A stretch of DNA of 64,000 nt from Nocardia cyriacigeorgica (GCF_010858045.1 NZ_JAAGVC010000001.1:316061-380060), one strand, 5' to 3'. Shown: positions 8,193-18,314, counted from the first letter of the stretch. Numbers and translations are program-made. The notes: generated by a model not told the origin, from the letters alone.

Positions 8193-9005
8193 ATGAGCGG
8201 TGATGTCGGGCTCAGCGGTATCCCGCTGACGATGCTGTGGACATTGCACAACCGGGCCAGTGAATCGTTGCGCGCCGACGCGGTATTGCGCGACCCGGAG
8301 TGTGTACGCATCTACGAGTCGATCGACTTCGACTACGAGGCGGCCTTCGGCACACCCGACGGCACCCACGCCGTCCGGTCGATGCGCTTCGACGAGGCAC
8401 TGCGACCCTGGCTCGCCGCACATCCGGGCGGCACCGTGGTGGAACTGGCGGCCGGGCTGGAAACCCAGTTCCAGCGCTGCGACGACGGCGCGGTGCGATG
8501 GCTGTGTGTCGACGTGCCCGAGGCCATCGCGATCCGCGAGCGTTACCTGCCCGCGCGCGATCGCTGCCGTCATCTGCCGGTCAGCGCGCTCGATCTGTCC
8601 TGGCTCGACCACATCGAGCAGCCGCAACGCGGCGTATTCGTCTCGGCGCAGGGCCTTTTCATGTATTTCGAGCCCGACGAGGTGCGCCGCCTGTGCGTGG
8701 CGATCGTCGAGCGATTTCCCGGTGTCGAGCTGATGTTCGACACGATTCCACCCTGGTTCTCGGCGAAGACGATGAAGGGCTACCGCAAAACGCCCGCCTA
8801 TACGGCGCCGCCGATGCCGTGGGGCGTCGAGCGCAGCCAGATCGACAAGCTACTGCGGCAGTGGAGCCCGAAGTTCGCCGACATCCGGGTGTCGTCCTAC
8901 GGGCCGTCCCATGGTGTGCTCGCCGTGCTCGCGCCGATCTTCGACCGGCTGCCCGTGCTGCGCGATATTCCGCCGAGCATCGTCTGGACGCGGGCACAGG
9001 GGTAG
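8193..9005 (+). CDS. Class I SAM-dependent methyltransferase, leucine carboxyl methyltransferase (LCMT) family
   Basis: A 270-residue protein of the PPM1/LCMT-like methyltransferase family that is much expanded in mycolic-acid actinobacteria. The SAM-binding motif is VVELAAGLETQ (near residue 80), followed by the acidic second motif VDVPEAI and the FVSAQGLFMYF segment. The ATG at 8193 with the purine-rich GGAAGAGG upstream was preferred to a TTG at 8166. The substrate is unknown. It is a single gene, convergent with the NTF2-like gene and separated from it by a hairpin. Confidence 0.8.
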   Translation: MSGDVGLSGIPLTMLWTLHNRASESLRADAVLRDPECVRIYESIDFDYEAAFGTPDGTHAVRSMRFDEALRPWLAAHPGGTVVELAAGLETQFQRCDDGAVRWLCVDVPEAIAIRERYLPARDRCRHLPVSALDLSWLDHIEQPQRGVFVSAQGLFMYFEPDEVRRLCVAIVERFPGVELMFDTIPPWFSAKTMKGYRKTPAYTAPPMPWGVERSQIDKLLRQWSPKFADIRVSSYGPSHGVLAVLAPIFDRLPVLRDIPPSIVWTRAQG

Positions 9006-9019
9006 GCGTCGCCGGCGAG

Positions 9020-9041
9020 CCGCGATCGGGCTCGATCGCGG
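9020..9041. terminator. Hairpin between convergent genes
   Basis: A perfect 9-bp stem CCGCGATCG/CGATCGCGG with loop GGCT lies between the stop of the methyltransferase gene and the stop of the oppositely oriented NTF2-fold gene. Confidence 0.6.
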
Positions 9042-9076
9042 GCATACATCGGACGGCCCGCGCAGGCGGCGGTTCC

Positions 9077-9898
9077 TCAGGGCTGTTCCGGCACCCGCTC
9101 CCCGAACACGACGACCTGATGGATCCTCGGCGCGTCCGGGGCGAACTCCAGCGCGACCACAGCGGGTGCGCCGCCACGTTCCACACTCGTCGTCACCGAC
9201 CGCCCGGCCGCGATCGTCTTCCCGGTCCGCAGGCCCGCACCGGCCCATGCGGTGAACTCGTCGGCGGAAACGACCGTGCCCGCCGGGCATTCGATCACCG
9301 TGCCCGCGCCGAGCAGCCTGCGCACATGCGCGGTGTCACCCGAGCTCGCCGCACCGAACAACTCGGTGGCCACGCGCTTGCCCGCCCGGCCGACGCCGGT
9401 GAACCCGCGAGCCATCCCCGCCGCACCGGCCAGGCCTTGATTGCGTACCAGTGCCGCGCCCAGCTTCATCCCCGCACCGAAACCCGGTGCGCCCGTGCGC
9501 AGTAGCTGCGCCACCATCGCGGGCAGTTCCCAGTGCGCGGCGAGATGGGCGATGCGCAGATCGCCGTCGACCTCGGCGAGGTCGTAGCGCAGGTGCATCG
9601 GCACCAGCACCTGCGCTCCGGTGGCCATGGTGGTCAGGATGCTGAGATCGCGGACCACGACGGCCGGGCCGGCGAAGTCGTGATCGACCCGGAACTCGAT
9701 GGAGTTGGGCGCGATGAAGGTGTCGTAGAAGCGTTCGATGGCCGCGCGGCCGGTATGCGGGCGGGCGCCGACGGGATCGCGGACCGTCGCGTCGGCGGTG
9801 AACAGGCCCACCCACGCCTGCCGGTCATGGGCGGCGACGGCGCGGGGGGAAGCCTGCACGGCGGCGAGCAGGCTCGCACCGGATGCGTCCAATGCCAC
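9077..9898 (-). CDS. Tandem NTF2/SnoaL-fold protein, probable steroid or lipid catabolism
   Basis: A 273-residue protein that appears to hold two NTF2-like (ketosteroid-isomerase/SnoaL fold) domains. The first, about residues 15-125, has the typical LFTADATVRDPVG and RAAIERFYDTFI segments. The second, about 170-265, is recognisable from LFGAASSGDTAHVRRLL and GTVVSADEFTAW. A Gly/Ala-rich linker joins them. A KstR-consensus palindrome lies 49 bases before the start. KstR represses cholesterol catabolism in mycobacteria and rhodococci, so a role on a steroid or sterol side-chain intermediate is a reasonable inference. The exact reaction cannot be read from the sequence. Confidence 0.75.
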   Translation of the reverse strand: MALDASGASLLAAVQASPRAVAAHDRQAWVGLFTADATVRDPVGARPHTGRAAIERFYDTFIAPNSIEFRVDHDFAGPAVVVRDLSILTTMATGAQVLVPMHLRYDLAEVDGDLRIAHLAAHWELPAMVAQLLRTGAPGFGAGMKLGAALVRNQGLAGAAGMARGFTGVGRAGKRVATELFGAASSGDTAHVRRLLGAGTVIECPAGTVVSADEFTAWAGAGLRTGKTIAAGRSVTTSVERGGAPAVVALEFAPDAPRIHQVVVFGERVPEQP

Positions 9899-9946
9899 GG
9901 CAACTCCTTCGTCGAACGGACCGCGACGCGGCGGTCGACCCCATAG

Positions 9947-9960
9947 TAGAACGAGTTCTA
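9947..9960. promoter_or_regulatory. KstR-consensus operator (upstream of NTF2-fold gene)
   Basis: TAGAACGAGTTCTA fits the KstR consensus TnnAACnnGTTnnA at every fixed position and is a perfect palindrome outside its two central bases. It lies 49 bases upstream of the NTF2-fold gene. An almost identical site is found at 11935-11948 before the FadD-type ligase. Confidence 0.8.
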
Positions 9961-10103
9961 GTTTTATGGTGTCGATGGCCGATGCCCCGGCTTCGCTGCC
10001 CAGGCGAACAGGGGCTTTCCGTGCCGCGGCGCTCTGTCACACTGGAGTGGTACCGAACCGCTCCCGTTCGGGAGCGCGTCGGCCGGACGAATGGAGGCCG
10101 GGC

Positions 10104-10190
10104 ATGGGCAGCGCCGAAATCCAGCAGAACCTGAACAGTCTTTTCCAGACCATCCAGACAGCGCTCTTCCTGCTGATCGTCTCGTTGTAG
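10104..10190 (+). CDS. Possible 28-residue small hydrophobic protein
   Basis: A short open frame encoding 28 residues, beginning MGSAEIQQNLNSLF and ending in a hydrophobic TALFLLIVSL tail. The ATG at 10104 has a good GGAGG at 10093-10097 with six bases spacing. The product has an amphipathic first half and a hydrophobic second half, as small membrane-associated proteins often do. It stops ten bases before the end of the convergent ligase gene. The frame is open for a long way upstream, so frame openness alone is not evidence. The ribosome binding site and composition are the support. Confidence 0.45.
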   Translation: MGSAEIQQNLNSLFQTIQTALFLLIVSL

Positions 10191-10199
10191 CCCGGGTGG

Positions 10200-11846
10200 C
10201 TACGGCTCGAGGCCCGCGCGGATCACCTTCCCGGTGGCATTGCGCGGGAGCGGAGTGGTGGTGAGCCGCCACCGCGCCGGGACCTTGTAGTAGGCCAGGC
10301 GCTCGGCGGCGAACGCGCGCAACTCGGCTTCATCGGTGGCTGTGTGGTTCTCGACGACCACCACCGCGGCCACCGCCTGCCCCAGATCCGGATCCGGCAC
10401 GCCGAGGACCGCGCTCTCCAGCACCGCCGGATGCTCGTCGAGACACTGCTCGATCTCGGTGGGATAGACGTTCTCACCACCGCGCAGGATCAGATCCGAG
10501 CGTCGTCCTGACAGCCGCAACCGGCCGTCCTCGAGCACACCGATATCACCGGTGCGCAGCTTGCGGTCCGGGGTGATCGCGGCCGCCGTCGCGGCGGGAT
10601 CGTTCCAATAGCCGAGCATGACGTACGGTCCATGCACCCAGATCTCGCCCTCCTCGCCGTCGGGGAGCTGGGCACCGGTCTCGTCGTGGATCTCCACCGA
10701 GGCTCCGAGCACCGGGCGTCCGACGGTGTCCGGGAACGCCGCGAGCTCGGCCGGTGCGGCAAGCGTCGCCGCCGTGCTGCATTCGGTGAGGCCATAGCTG
10801 GTGACCAGCGCGGTGCGGGCCACCGGGAGCTGCTCACGCAGCCGCTGCTGCAAGGCCGCCGACGATGGTGCCGAGTTCAGCGAGAACGCGCGCAGCGACG
10901 ACAGGTCGTAGGCGCCGAGATCGCAGTCGAGCATCCGCGTCGCCATGGTCGGCATGGCGCCCCAATTGCTGACCCGCTCGCGCTCGATCAGCCGCAGCAC
11001 CCGGTCCGCGTCGAACGAGCCCTGATGGATGACCGCGGTATCCCCGCTGACCAGGCGCGGAACGACCAGATTGTGCAGGCTGGCGATGTGGAACAGCGGT
11101 GAGGTGAGCAGGAATCGCCTGCCGCCGTTGTCGGGGGTGCCGGACAATTCCGCCGCGAGCGCATCGTTGAAGCGGTGATAGCCGATGACGGCGATGAGGT
11201 TGCGATGCGAATGCGTCACGCCCTTGGGGCGGCCGCTGGTGCCGCTGGTGTAGAGAATGACGGCGGGATCGTCCTCGGCCACCGGTGTCGTCGGCAGCTC
11301 GCCGCCGGCGAACTCCGCGATCAGCGCCGCGACGTCGTCCTCCATGGTGAGGACGGGCACGTCGGCGCGCAGTTCGGCGACGCCGGCGGCCCGCTTGGCA
11401 TCGGCGATCAGCACCGACGGTGTGGTGTGGGCGAGGCCGTAGGAGATCTCCGGCGGGGCCCACCAGGCGTTGTAGCCGACCGCGATCGCGCCGAGGCATT
11501 GCGCGGCCCAGAAAGCGACCACCCATTCCGGGGTGTTCGCGGCCAGTATGCCGATCCGATCGCCCTTGCCGACGCCGTAGCGATCGCGCAGCGCCCGCGC
11601 CAGCGCGCCCGCGGCCGCCGCGTGTTCGGTGAACGACAGCCGGGTGTGTTCGGTGACCAGGTAGTCGCGATCGCCCCAGCGGGTCGACGCCGCGAGCACG
11701 TCGGCGAGGCTGCGTTCGCGGTTGACGAGCACCGGTGTCGGCGCGCCGAGTACCTGCTGCACCGTCATCTCGAACGGCCCGCCGGGGCCGGTGAGCTTGC
11801 CGATGGCGGCCATGGTGAGCGCCTGCTGATCGACGGTTTCGGTCAT
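10200..11846 (-). CDS. FadD-type acyl-CoA ligase, KstR-type control
   Basis: A 548-residue adenylate-forming ligase that would activate a fatty or steroid side-chain acid with ATP and CoA. The P-loop-like motif [14 protein letters not shown] is near residue 193. The YGLTE-type motif (SYGLTECS), the GD...R hinge and the C-terminal catalytic Lys (NATGKVI) are all present. The start ATG at 11846 has AGGA eight bases upstream, which is preferred to an upstream start at 11915. A KstR-consensus site lies 89 bases before the start, which suggests cholesterol-related catabolism. The precise substrate is unknown. Confidence 0.85.
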   Translation of the reverse strand: MTETVDQQALTMAAIGKLTGPGGPFEMTVQQVLGAPTPVLVNRERSLADVLAASTRWGDRDYLVTEHTRLSFTEHAAAAGALARALRDRYGVGKGDRIGILAANTPEWVVAFWAAQCLGAIAVGYNAWWAPPEISYGLAHTTPSVLIADAKRAAGVAELRADVPVLTMEDDVAALIAEFAGGELPTTPVAEDDPAVILYTSGTSGRPKGVTHSHRNLIAVIGYHRFNDALAAELSGTPDNGGRRFLLTSPLFHIASLHNLVVPRLVSGDTAVIHQGSFDADRVLRLIERERVSNWGAMPTMATRMLDCDLGAYDLSSLRAFSLNSAPSSAALQQRLREQLPVARTALVTSYGLTECSTAATLAAPAELAAFPDTVGRPVLGASVEIHDETGAQLPDGEEGEIWVHGPYVMLGYWNDPAATAAAITPDRKLRTGDIGVLEDGRLRLSGRRSDLILRGGENVYPTEIEQCLDEHPAVLESAVLGVPDPDLGQAVAAVVVVENHTATDEAELRAFAAERLAYYKVPARWRLTTTPLPRNATGKVIRAGLEP

Positions 11847-11934
11847 CGCGGTTCCTGCCGTTCGTTTCTCCCGGACGCCTCGCCGGCCGTCCGGGCTTGC
11901 CCGTTCCGAGTCCACGCGGCCGCGGGACTGTTCC

Positions 11935-11948
11935 TAGAACGTGTTCTA
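11935..11948. promoter_or_regulatory. KstR-consensus operator (upstream of FadD-type ligase)
   Basis: TAGAACGTGTTCTA matches TnnAACnnGTTnnA at every fixed position and is palindromic except for the central GT. It lies between the ligase gene and the divergent gene at 12134, closer to the ligase (89 bases). Confidence 0.85.
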
Positions 11949-12133
11949 TTCTTATCGCAACCGGCCCGCCGTGGCAGCGGGATCGGCCCGATCGATGCGG
12001 ATCGACGCGAAGGCGTCCCGGCGTGCTCGCGTGGATGGATTCGCCGGGTGCGGGGAGAACTTGTCGGTGGAGTGCGGCATCATCTGTGCACGCAGGCCCC
12101 TTCACGAAACGCGAGAATTGCCCGGAGAGCCCC

Positions 12134-12916
12134 ATGTCATCGCCGCGAACAAAGTCCAAGAACACACCGCAACCCTTGTCGGACACCGAGATTGCGCAGA
12201 TCGCCACCGAGATCGCCGCCGGCCGCCCGCCCATGGTGTGGTTCACCGCCGCGGCCGTGGGCATACCGGAAGGGCGCTCGGGCAAGGTCATCGCCCTCGG
12301 TGAGCCGTCCGACGGTGATTTCCTCCAGATCCGGCCCACCGGTTCCAAAGACGTGCTGTCCTTTTCCCCGGCCGAGGTGACGATGACCAAGCCCGCCCGG
12401 GACAAGCCCGTCGCCCAGCCGAAATCGTCCACCAGGAAGGAATCACCCACCGTGACCAAGCCGTCGGCCCCGACGAGCACCGCGTCCACTCCGCCCGCGC
12501 CGCCGCAGGCCCCGAAGCCCGTCGCGAAACCGGTGCCCGCTGCTGAGCCTGTGGCCGCCAACGGTGCCGCCAAGCCCGCGCCCGCGCGTCAACAACCGGC
12601 GCCGCAGGCCCAGCCGAAGCCGGCCGCCAAGGCTCCGGCGCGCAAGTCGAAGGCGGCCGAGGTCACCGTCACCATCAGCGGCACCGCCGACGGCGAGTGG
12701 AGCGTCGACGTGGTCAATGGCAAGAAGCGCACCGTGCGAGCGCTTCCGGTGAACAGCGCCGCCGTCGCGCAGGCCGCGAAACTGCTGCACCCCGAGGTCG
12801 CCGAGGTGGTCGGCGGGATCATGGAAGCGGTGCGGGTCGCGCAGCTGGCCAAGGTCGAGCAGTTGCAGGCCGAATTGGCGGAGGCCAAGAAGCTGCTCGC
12901 CGAGCTGCCCGGCTGA
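12134..12916 (+). CDS. Ala/Pro-rich protein of unknown function with folded ends
   Basis: A 260-residue protein. The first 80 residues look folded (LSDTEIAQIATEIAAGRPPM and a GRSGKVIALG segment). The middle, about 85-170, is a low-complexity Ala/Pro/Lys linker. The end, about 175-260, has a small beta unit (EVTVTISGTADGEWSVDV) and a Leu/Glu helix that could form a coiled coil. No signal peptide or membrane segment is seen. The ATG at 12134 with GGAG upstream gives a sensible N-terminus. The low-complexity part can attract false matches to IF-2. Related proteins occur in Nocardia and Rhodococcus without known role. Confidence 0.65.
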   Translation: MSSPRTKSKNTPQPLSDTEIAQIATEIAAGRPPMVWFTAAAVGIPEGRSGKVIALGEPSDGDFLQIRPTGSKDVLSFSPAEVTMTKPARDKPVAQPKSSTRKESPTVTKPSAPTSTASTPPAPPQAPKPVAKPVPAAEPVAANGAAKPAPARQQPAPQAQPKPAAKAPARKSKAAEVTVTISGTADGEWSVDVVNGKKRTVRALPVNSAAVAQAAKLLHPEVAEVVGGIMEAVRVAQLAKVEQLQAELAEAKKLLAELPG

Positions 12917-12934
12917 GAGGGTCCCGGGCGGCGC

Positions 12935-14461
12935 TCAGACCGCTGTCTCGCGCTGCCAGGGGCGGCGGACGGTCTCGGGCGTCGCGCGGGTCTCGTCCCG
13001 GAACGTGTCGTAGAAGGTGTAGCCGAGGGAGTACTCCTTGGCGTGGTACATCGCCGAATCCGCTTCGCGCAGCAGGTCGTAGATGTCTGCTTCGGTGGCG
13101 CGCGGCCCACTGCACGCGAGGCCGATGCTCGCGGTGATCGGTACCTCGCCGGCGCTGAGTTCGAACGGGCGGATGAAGGTGGCGAGCAGCCGCTTGGCCA
13201 GGCCGTCGGCCTCCTGCCGGTCGAGTGGCGCGAGGATGACGAATTCGTCGCCGCCGTACCGGGCCACCACATCCTCGCGGCGCACCGCCCGGCGGATCCG
13301 CGAGGCCGCGTTGGCGATGAGTTCGTCGCCGACGGCGTGACCGTAGCTGTCGTTGATCATCTTGAATCCGTCCAGGTCGATGAACAGCAGGCACAGCGGT
13401 CGTTCCGCCCAGTGGCCGCGATTGCGCGCCAGCGCTCGCAGCAGCGCCGACCGATTGAGCAGCCCGGTGAGCATGTCGTGGTCGGCCTGGTACTGGGCAC
13501 GTTTCTCGCTGCGGGCGCTGCGCACGATGGCGCGCTCGCTGCGCACCAGCACCCCGATCAACAGCAGTGCGCACAGCGTCGACACCACCACCCGGTCCAC
13601 CGTGCCGAGCCGCGAACCCACCACCGGGATCAGCGATGCCACGATCAGCGCGACAGCGAGGAAGCTCGCGCGCTGGCGCGAATGATGCGGATGAATCGGA
13701 TGCGGTGCGCCGAGCGAGGTCATCGTCGGGTGCAGGGCGGCGACGCCGACCAGGGTGTAGGCCAGCAGCAGCGGTGCGAGCAGCACGTCACGGCCTGCCA
13801 CCGGTGTGCCTGCGACCTCGAGGTTGTAGCCGAGATCGCCGAGCAGGGCCAGCAGCAGCCCGCCGTGCAGCAGGCGAAGCGAGGTCTCCGAACGCGTCGT
13901 CGACGCCACCGAGTAGGCGACCAGGGCGAGCAGCAGAGCGTCGAGGATCGGATAGATCGCCGTCGTCACGGCATGACCGAGATGGCCGTCGGCGCGTAGC
14001 GCCGGTGAGATCAAGAAGGTCCACGAGGCCAGCAGGGCGCCGAGGCCGATCAGGGCCGAGTCGAGCAGTAGGTCGTAATCGGCGTGTAGCTGCCGCGGGC
14101 GTAACCAGAACACCGCGGCCACCGCGATGCCGACATAGCCGGCGAGGGTGAAGGCGTCGTCGAGGTGGCGGGTGCCGGTGCCGGTGAAATCGCGCAGTGC
14201 GATGCCTGCGGCGAACGCCACCGCCGACGCGGACAGCAAATACCACGGCAGTGGTCGACGCGGGCGGTGGCGGTAGAGGCCCGTGCCGATCATGGCGAGC
14301 GCGCCCGCCACCACCGAGGCCATCGTCGTCAGTGACAGCGCGGGGGAATCGAGCAGAGTTTGTAGCACGATCAAGGCGATCGCGACGCCGGGGACGAACC
14401 TGAGCCACCGATGTCCGAAGTGCGATCGCCCACCCGCCGACTGCTCTCCGGTGAGTTCCAT
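12935..14461 (-). CDS. Membrane-bound diguanylate cyclase (GGDEF)
   Basis: A 508-residue protein with about nine membrane segments in residues 20-315 and a GGDEF domain from about 325 to 490. The active-site motif YGGDEF (GGDEF at 403-407) is intact, and an RxxD I-site (R394-D397) sits five residues ahead, so the enzyme should make c-di-GMP from two GTP and be product-inhibited. No EAL domain is present. Its ATG overlaps the stop of the preceding acetyltransferase-like gene by one base (TGATG), so it is the third gene of a coupled operon with arginine decarboxylase. The membrane part may sense a ligand. Confidence 0.9.
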   Translation of the reverse strand: MELTGEQSAGGRSHFGHRWLRFVPGVAIALIVLQTLLDSPALSLTTMASVVAGALAMIGTGLYRHRPRRPLPWYLLSASAVAFAAGIALRDFTGTGTRHLDDAFTLAGYVGIAVAAVFWLRPRQLHADYDLLLDSALIGLGALLASWTFLISPALRADGHLGHAVTTAIYPILDALLLALVAYSVASTTRSETSLRLLHGGLLLALLGDLGYNLEVAGTPVAGRDVLLAPLLLAYTLVGVAALHPTMTSLGAPHPIHPHHSRQRASFLAVALIVASLIPVVGSRLGTVDRVVVSTLCALLLIGVLVRSERAIVRSARSEKRAQYQADHDMLTGLLNRSALLRALARNRGHWAERPLCLLFIDLDGFKMINDSYGHAVGDELIANAASRIRRAVRREDVVARYGGDEFVILAPLDRQEADGLAKRLLATFIRPFELSAGEVPITASIGLACSGPRATEADIYDLLREADSAMYHAKEYSLGYTFYDTFRDETRATPETVRRPWQRETAV

Positions 14462-15030
14462 CAGCCCCCCTTCATCGCTCCCGTTCCGATGAATCGGGCC
14501 GCGTAGTAGGTCTGGGAATCCTCAACTGCTACTTCGACGTCTGCCTGCTCCTCGAGCACCGCTCGGATGCCGTCGGCGAAACAGAACCGAGTGTTGTTGT
14601 ACGAACAGATGTCCCAGCCGACCGCGGCACGTTCAGCCACCAGAACCCGGACAACTGATTCGATCATGACATGGAATGCCGCCCCCTGTCGCGCACTTGG
14701 CGCAACAAGGGTGAAACCCGCGTAGTAGATCGCATCGCGGGCCGCGTGTTCAGGGTATCGCGCAACGAAATATTCGGGGCTGATCCACGGCACCGTCTCT
14801 AAATGCCTGGTCAAGGTGGTCAGGCCCACGGGTTCGCCGGTGCCGGTACGCGCGATATGTTTCTGGACCCGCGGATCGCGCATCTCGGCGAGGAACTCCT
14901 CCCGATGCAGCACCTGCCTGGCCGCGGCCTTGGTCCGCAGCGGACCGAAGGCCTGCTCGTAGAGGCGGTGGAACAGGTCGGCCGGCTCGGGGTCGATCGT
15001 GGTTTCGACCGTGACGTGCAGCAGGCTCAT
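14461..15030 (-). CDS. Acetyltransferase-like protein coupled to arginine decarboxylase
   Basis: A 189-residue protein of unknown specificity. Its order of strands and helices (an N-terminal VTVETTIDPEPADLFHRLYEQAF, then GEPVGLTTLTRHL, then ICSYNN near residue 150) recalls GNAT-fold acyltransferases, but no textbook acetyl-CoA motif is obvious. It starts inside the stop of the pyruvoyl-dependent arginine decarboxylase gene (ATGA overlap) and ends in the start codon of the diguanylate cyclase gene. From context it could modify agmatine or a related amine, which is an inference. Confidence 0.6.
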   Translation of the reverse strand: MSLLHVTVETTIDPEPADLFHRLYEQAFGPLRTKAAARQVLHREEFLAEMRDPRVQKHIARTGTGEPVGLTTLTRHLETVPWISPEYFVARYPEHAARDAIYYAGFTLVAPSARQGAAFHVMIESVVRVLVAERAAVGWDICSYNNTRFCFADGIRAVLEEQADVEVAVEDSQTYYAARFIGTGAMKGG

Positions 15031-15587
15031 AGTCGGCCCCAACCGGACGCCCCGAACGCCGCGAGCACCACCGCGCACGCGGGGCGGTCGTCGCAGCGAG
15101 TTTCGCTGGTGCGCAACCGAACCGGGCCGAAGCGACCGGTGCGATGCCGTGCCATATCGGCCAGGCTGGTTCGGACAAGGTGTTCGACCTCCTCGGCCGT
15201 CTCGGCCTCGTGTTCGACGAACAGGCCGGCACCGTCCTCGCGGGTGGTCCAGCCGATACCGGCGGCGGCGCGCACACCCGCGGTGTCGGCGTGCCCGGCG
15301 GCGTAGACGCAATAGAGGCGGTCGCCCCAGGTGATCGGCGTGTCGATCCGTGCGGCGGATTCCAGGCGGGTGTGCGGCGGGATCACGGAGGACAGCCGGA
15401 TCAGATTGGCCTCGCCGACCCCGAGTTCGCGCAGGGCGGCATCGAATGCGGCCAGGGCGGTGGGCCCGGCGCCGGTGGCCGCCGCGATCTGGATGCTGTG
15501 CGGTGCGGCCCGATTGCCGCGACGGGCGGGCAGACGATGCCGCAGCGGCCAGGACGGACCGAAACGACGGCGGGCGGAATCGATCAC
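15027..15587 (-). CDS. Pyruvoyl-dependent arginine decarboxylase-like protein
   Basis: A 186-residue protein of the PvlArgDC family, which converts arginine to agmatine and CO2 using a pyruvoyl group made by self-cleavage. The core from residue 32 (IQIAAATGAGPTALAAFDAAL) and the cleavage region NLIRLSSVIPPHT are clear. The bond between Ser66 and Ser67 should be cut and Ser67 become pyruvate. The GTG start at 15587 has GGGAG upstream. About 30 N-terminal residues precede the core and are Arg-rich. It is the first gene of an operon with the acetyltransferase-like gene and the diguanylate cyclase gene. This enzyme type is best known from archaea and is unusual next to c-di-GMP signalling. Confidence 0.75.
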   Translation of the reverse strand: MIDSARRRFGPSWPLRHRLPARRGNRAAPHSIQIAAATGAGPTALAAFDAALRELGVGEANLIRLSSVIPPHTRLESAARIDTPITWGDRLYCVYAAGHADTAGVRAAAGIGWTTREDGAGLFVEHEAETAEEVEHLVRTSLADMARHRTGRFGPVRLRTSETRCDDRPACAVVLAAFGASGWGRL

Positions 15588-15725
15588 ACGTGCTCCCCAT
15601 GCGGCCGGGCCCGCGAACAGGCGGGCGGGTCATCCCTTCGAACCGAGCGTGACCGAGGATCGCCCGTCCCGCATCGTGTCGCGGCGAAACCACTGCTCGC
15701 ACGGCGTGTCTCGTACAGTGGAGCG

Positions 15726-16865
<1,140 letters not shown>

Positions 16866-17209
16866 TCGCGCGATCTGCGTCGAGCCGGAGTCGGATATCG
16901 CGCGTGGATCTGGTCACAGGGTGTTCGTCGTCGTCAGGGTTCTCGGGTGGTTCCCGAGGCACCGAAAACTTCTCGATGCAGGGCTTTCGGCAACCACGTC
17001 CAGAACTGGTCGTGCGACCATGAATGCAAGTTACCGAAAAGTATTGTGTCGCATGTCTCTTTGTGCCGCAAACCTCATTTGACCTGCGTATCCCATGCTC
17101 TAATCTGATGAACGTCGATGGCGACAAGGGCTCACCGAAGATGTGACACACCCCCTCGCATATCGCGCAGGGGTGAAATAAGCAATTCCGAAGGTTGAAT
17201 TCGAATTTC
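16866..17209. other. Intergenic stretch with a sigma-A-like promoter
   Basis: Between galK and the next gene. The second half is clearly richer in A and T than its surroundings. It contains one promoter-like pair (listed separately) and no open frame that I would accept. Confidence 0.6.
17079..17106 (+). promoter_or_regulatory. Probable sigma-70-type promoter
   Basis: TTGACC at 17079-17084 and TAATCT at 17101-17106 are 16 bases apart in an AT-rich pocket, about 100 bases upstream of the membrane protein gene at 17210. The 5' leader would be near 95 nucleotides long. Confidence 0.5.
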
Positions 17210-18208
17210 ATGGAAAACGCACCCCACGGGCAAGTCGGCGTAGTTATGCGACCCGATTCCGAATTTCGATCCGGTTGGCAGTGCTGGTCGATCACAGCGC
17301 TGAGCTTGTTCACCCTGCTACTCCTGTGCCAGCCGTGGTTGAAGGCCACCGGCCCCCACGGTGACGTGCGCACCGACGCCTTCGGCCGGCTGGAGGGGTC
17401 CGTTCCCGCGCTGCGCATCTTCGACGAGCCCGTGGCGTCCATCAGTGGGTGGTGGGGCGCGTTGATCGCGGCGGCCGCGGCGGCCACCCTGATCGGGGCC
17501 CAGCTGCATCGACTGATCGGCGTCGGGCGGTCGGTGGCGATCGTCGCCGCTATGGCCAATGTGGTCCTGGTGCCGGTGACACTGCTGTACCTCAACAGCA
17601 AGTCACCGGAATTGAAGAAGATGACCGAAGACCACGACGATCTGAAAGAGACGCTCGGCAGCATCGTGAAGTCGCTCTTCGGTGACGGCAGCGGCCAGGA
17701 GCCGGCCGCCGGCGCGGCGCAACAGGCCACGACGGCCGCACTGACCGATCAGGCCCTCATGTGCTGCATCGTCGCGGCGCTCACGGCCGTGATCGCGGTC
17801 TGCATACGGCGGCGGGCCTACTCGGTCGACGGTGCGGCCGCCGCGGACGACGAGCTTCTGTTCGCCCTGCCCGCATCCGACGGACAAGCAGGCCACGCCG
17901 AGGACGCCGACGACATCATGGACCAGGTGTTCGACCGCATGGTGCAGCAGAACTACGAACTGCTGGAACGGCGTACCGCCGCGAACGACGAGGAACTCAG
18001 CCGGCAGCGCCTCCTGCAACGAGGCGAGCGCCTCCGGCGCAGCGACAGCATCCGGCAGACCCGCCGCCGCCCGCGGCCTCGTCCCGCGACGTCGGCGGCG
18101 GAAAAGCCGGCCACACCCTGGGTCGCCGCTTCTCGAAGCGGTCGCCTCGCCGGACTTACGCAGGCCTCGGCCGAACCGCGGTTCCGAGCCGGGCGCTCGG
18201 ACGGCTGA
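17210..18208 (+). CDS. Membrane protein of unknown function with long basic tail
   Basis: A 332-residue protein with about four membrane segments in the first 200 residues (near 27-42, 82-100, 108-125 and 190-205). A loop rich in Lys/Glu and Gly/Ala lies between the third and fourth. A cytoplasmic tail of about 130 residues is first acidic and then very rich in Arg/Ser. The segment YELLERRTAANDEELSRQRL could be a short coiled coil. The ATG at 17210 was preferred to a TTG at 17195. A strong bidirectional hairpin follows. I do not recognise the family. Confidence 0.65.
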   Translation: MENAPHGQVGVVMRPDSEFRSGWQCWSITALSLFTLLLLCQPWLKATGPHGDVRTDAFGRLEGSVPALRIFDEPVASISGWWGALIAAAAAATLIGAQLHRLIGVGRSVAIVAAMANVVLVPVTLLYLNSKSPELKKMTEDHDDLKETLGSIVKSLFGDGSGQEPAAGAAQQATTAALTDQALMCCIVAALTAVIAVCIRRRAYSVDGAAAADDELLFALPASDGQAGHAEDADDIMDQVFDRMVQQNYELLERRTAANDEELSRQRLLQRGERLRRSDSIRQTRRRPRPRPATSAAEKPATPWVAASRSGRLAGLTQASAEPRFRAGRSDG

Positions 18209-18314
18209 ACCCGCGCTGCGGATCCGGCCCGGGTGCGCGGCGCGTCATCCGGCACGGATCGCGGCGTTCCCCAGCAGGAGTGCGCGACTGAGCCTTCGGC
18301 TGCCCTACCGCTCG

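Noticed and set aside
12134-12916. Translation initiation factor IF-2
   Set aside because: The resemblance is only in the Ala/Pro/Lys-rich linker; no GTP-binding domain is present.
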